Source: Promethearchaeota archaeon
Lineage (GTDB): Archaea > Asgardarchaeota > Lokiarchaeia > Sigynarchaeales > SOKP01
Direction of reading: 5' to 3'
Length of the DNA stretch: 64,000 nt
Assembly (NCBI GenBank): GCA_019894875.1
Contig: JAGXNR010000002.1
Location: forward strand, 1-64,000
Position numbers and translations under genes: made by a program. Below the pieces are notes generated by a model that worked only from the letters and a program-made list of their open reading frames with translations, did no database searches and was not told the DNA's origin. Positions within the stretch are counted from its first letter, which is position 1. The number at the start of each line of letters is the position of its first letter. This document shows positions 63,704-64,000 of this stretch, piece after piece.

Positions 63704-64000
63704 ATGACAATATCAAAAAAGGCATCTTATAAAATAGTCATATTAACGAGTGTTAGTTTAGGAATCATTGGAATTCTACTATTGTTCTTGTTAAATTCCT
63801 CAATAATAATTAGCGCTCTAAGAGATGTTGAGGGTATGTTTCAAGTAACTCTTGTTATTTTAATAAGAATAATTATCTTATCGATAACAACATTCTATTT
63901 GTTAAAGAAATGGTTTAAACAAGAAGCTCAATATTTATCAGACATCCCCTTCTTACTCAGCCTATTTTTTCTCATTCTAACTTATGGAAAAGCTATTGAT
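63704..64000 (+). CDS. Membrane protein, cut by the window end
   Basis: The first 99 codons start at an ATG: three hydrophobic segments (about 10-35, 45-65, 80-98) in an otherwise unknown protein. The frame is open at the edge, so length and family are undetermined. Confidence 0.55.
   Translation, partial: MTISKKASYKIVILTSVSLGIIGILLLFLLNSSIIISALRDVEGMFQVTLVILIRIIILSITTFYLLKKWFKQEAQYLSDIPFLLSLFFLILTYGKAID

Overview
The window is AT-rich DNA that most resembles an Asgard archaeon of the Lokiarchaeia (Promethearchaeota). The signs are archaeal TATA-type promoters, many heterodisulfide-reductase (Hdr) modules with an Mvh-type [NiFe]-hydrogenase, MetF/MetV of the Wood-Ljungdahl methyl branch, two tungsten aldehyde oxidoreductases, a glycyl radical enzyme, an MglA/Ras-like GTPase, and above all an HdrA that reads through three UGA codons and is followed by a 3' hairpin resembling a eukaryotic SECIS. 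The taxonomic call is inference; no rRNA, tRNA or ribosomal gene lies in the window.

Region 1 (1-19,100) is an electron-bifurcation locus. A three-selenocysteine HdrA lies on the minus strand with its SECIS candidate directly after the stop codon. Divergent from it is a plus-strand operon: FrhB-like F420/flavin subunit, an HTH-HdrA-MvhD fusion, hydrogenase small (MvhG) and large (MvhA) subunits, and a membrane histidine kinase. A second plus-strand series follows: a 54-residue zinc-ribbon protein, an HdrC-HdrB fusion, two HdrA halves, MvhD with a C-terminal HTH, and a 1161-residue protein that fuses the same three parts. Six HdrA modules sit within 18.6 kb. A palindrome of the form TTGACAA-N6-TTGTCAA recurs in the flanking non-coding DNA and may be a shared operator.

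Region 2 (19,100-32,600) holds dihydrolipoamide dehydrogenase, a coiled-coil protein of unknown function, a small winged-helix regulator divergent from a leucine-rich-repeat protein (this pair is bracketed by 89-bp direct repeats), a GH2 glycosidase, two PAS sensor proteins with a broken VIT1/CCC1 transporter between them, metF/metV, an ADP-forming acyl-CoA synthetase alpha subunit and an iron-sulfur flavoprotein.

Region 3 (32,600-46,700) looks accessory. It holds two type-B carboxylesterases, GNAT and SnoaL-like proteins, a four-cluster ferredoxin with an AOR-family oxidoreductase, two toxin-antitoxin pairs (one VapC is frameshifted), gene fragments, a crotonase-fold protein lacking the usual catalytic glutamates, and four copies of a 43-bp dispersed repeat. 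Two detached copies of the 3' end of one small gene lie downstream of it.

Region 4 (46,700-64,000) holds a TPR protein, membrane proteins (PH-like and zinc-ribbon), a GNAT-OB fold fusion, RidA, a glycyl radical enzyme whose adjacent activase is only a stub, an SMP-30-like lactonase, a gene split by an in-frame TAA, a MarR-GNAT fusion, an amidohydrolase, the MglA-like GTPase, a second AOR, a CoiA-like nuclease and a membrane protein cut by the window end.

Functionally, the left third would let hydrogen, ferredoxin, F420 and thiol/disulfide-type carriers exchange electrons. The AORs, acyl-CoA synthetase, glycyl radical enzyme and MetFV could link this to fermentation of organic acids, aldehydes and one-carbon units.
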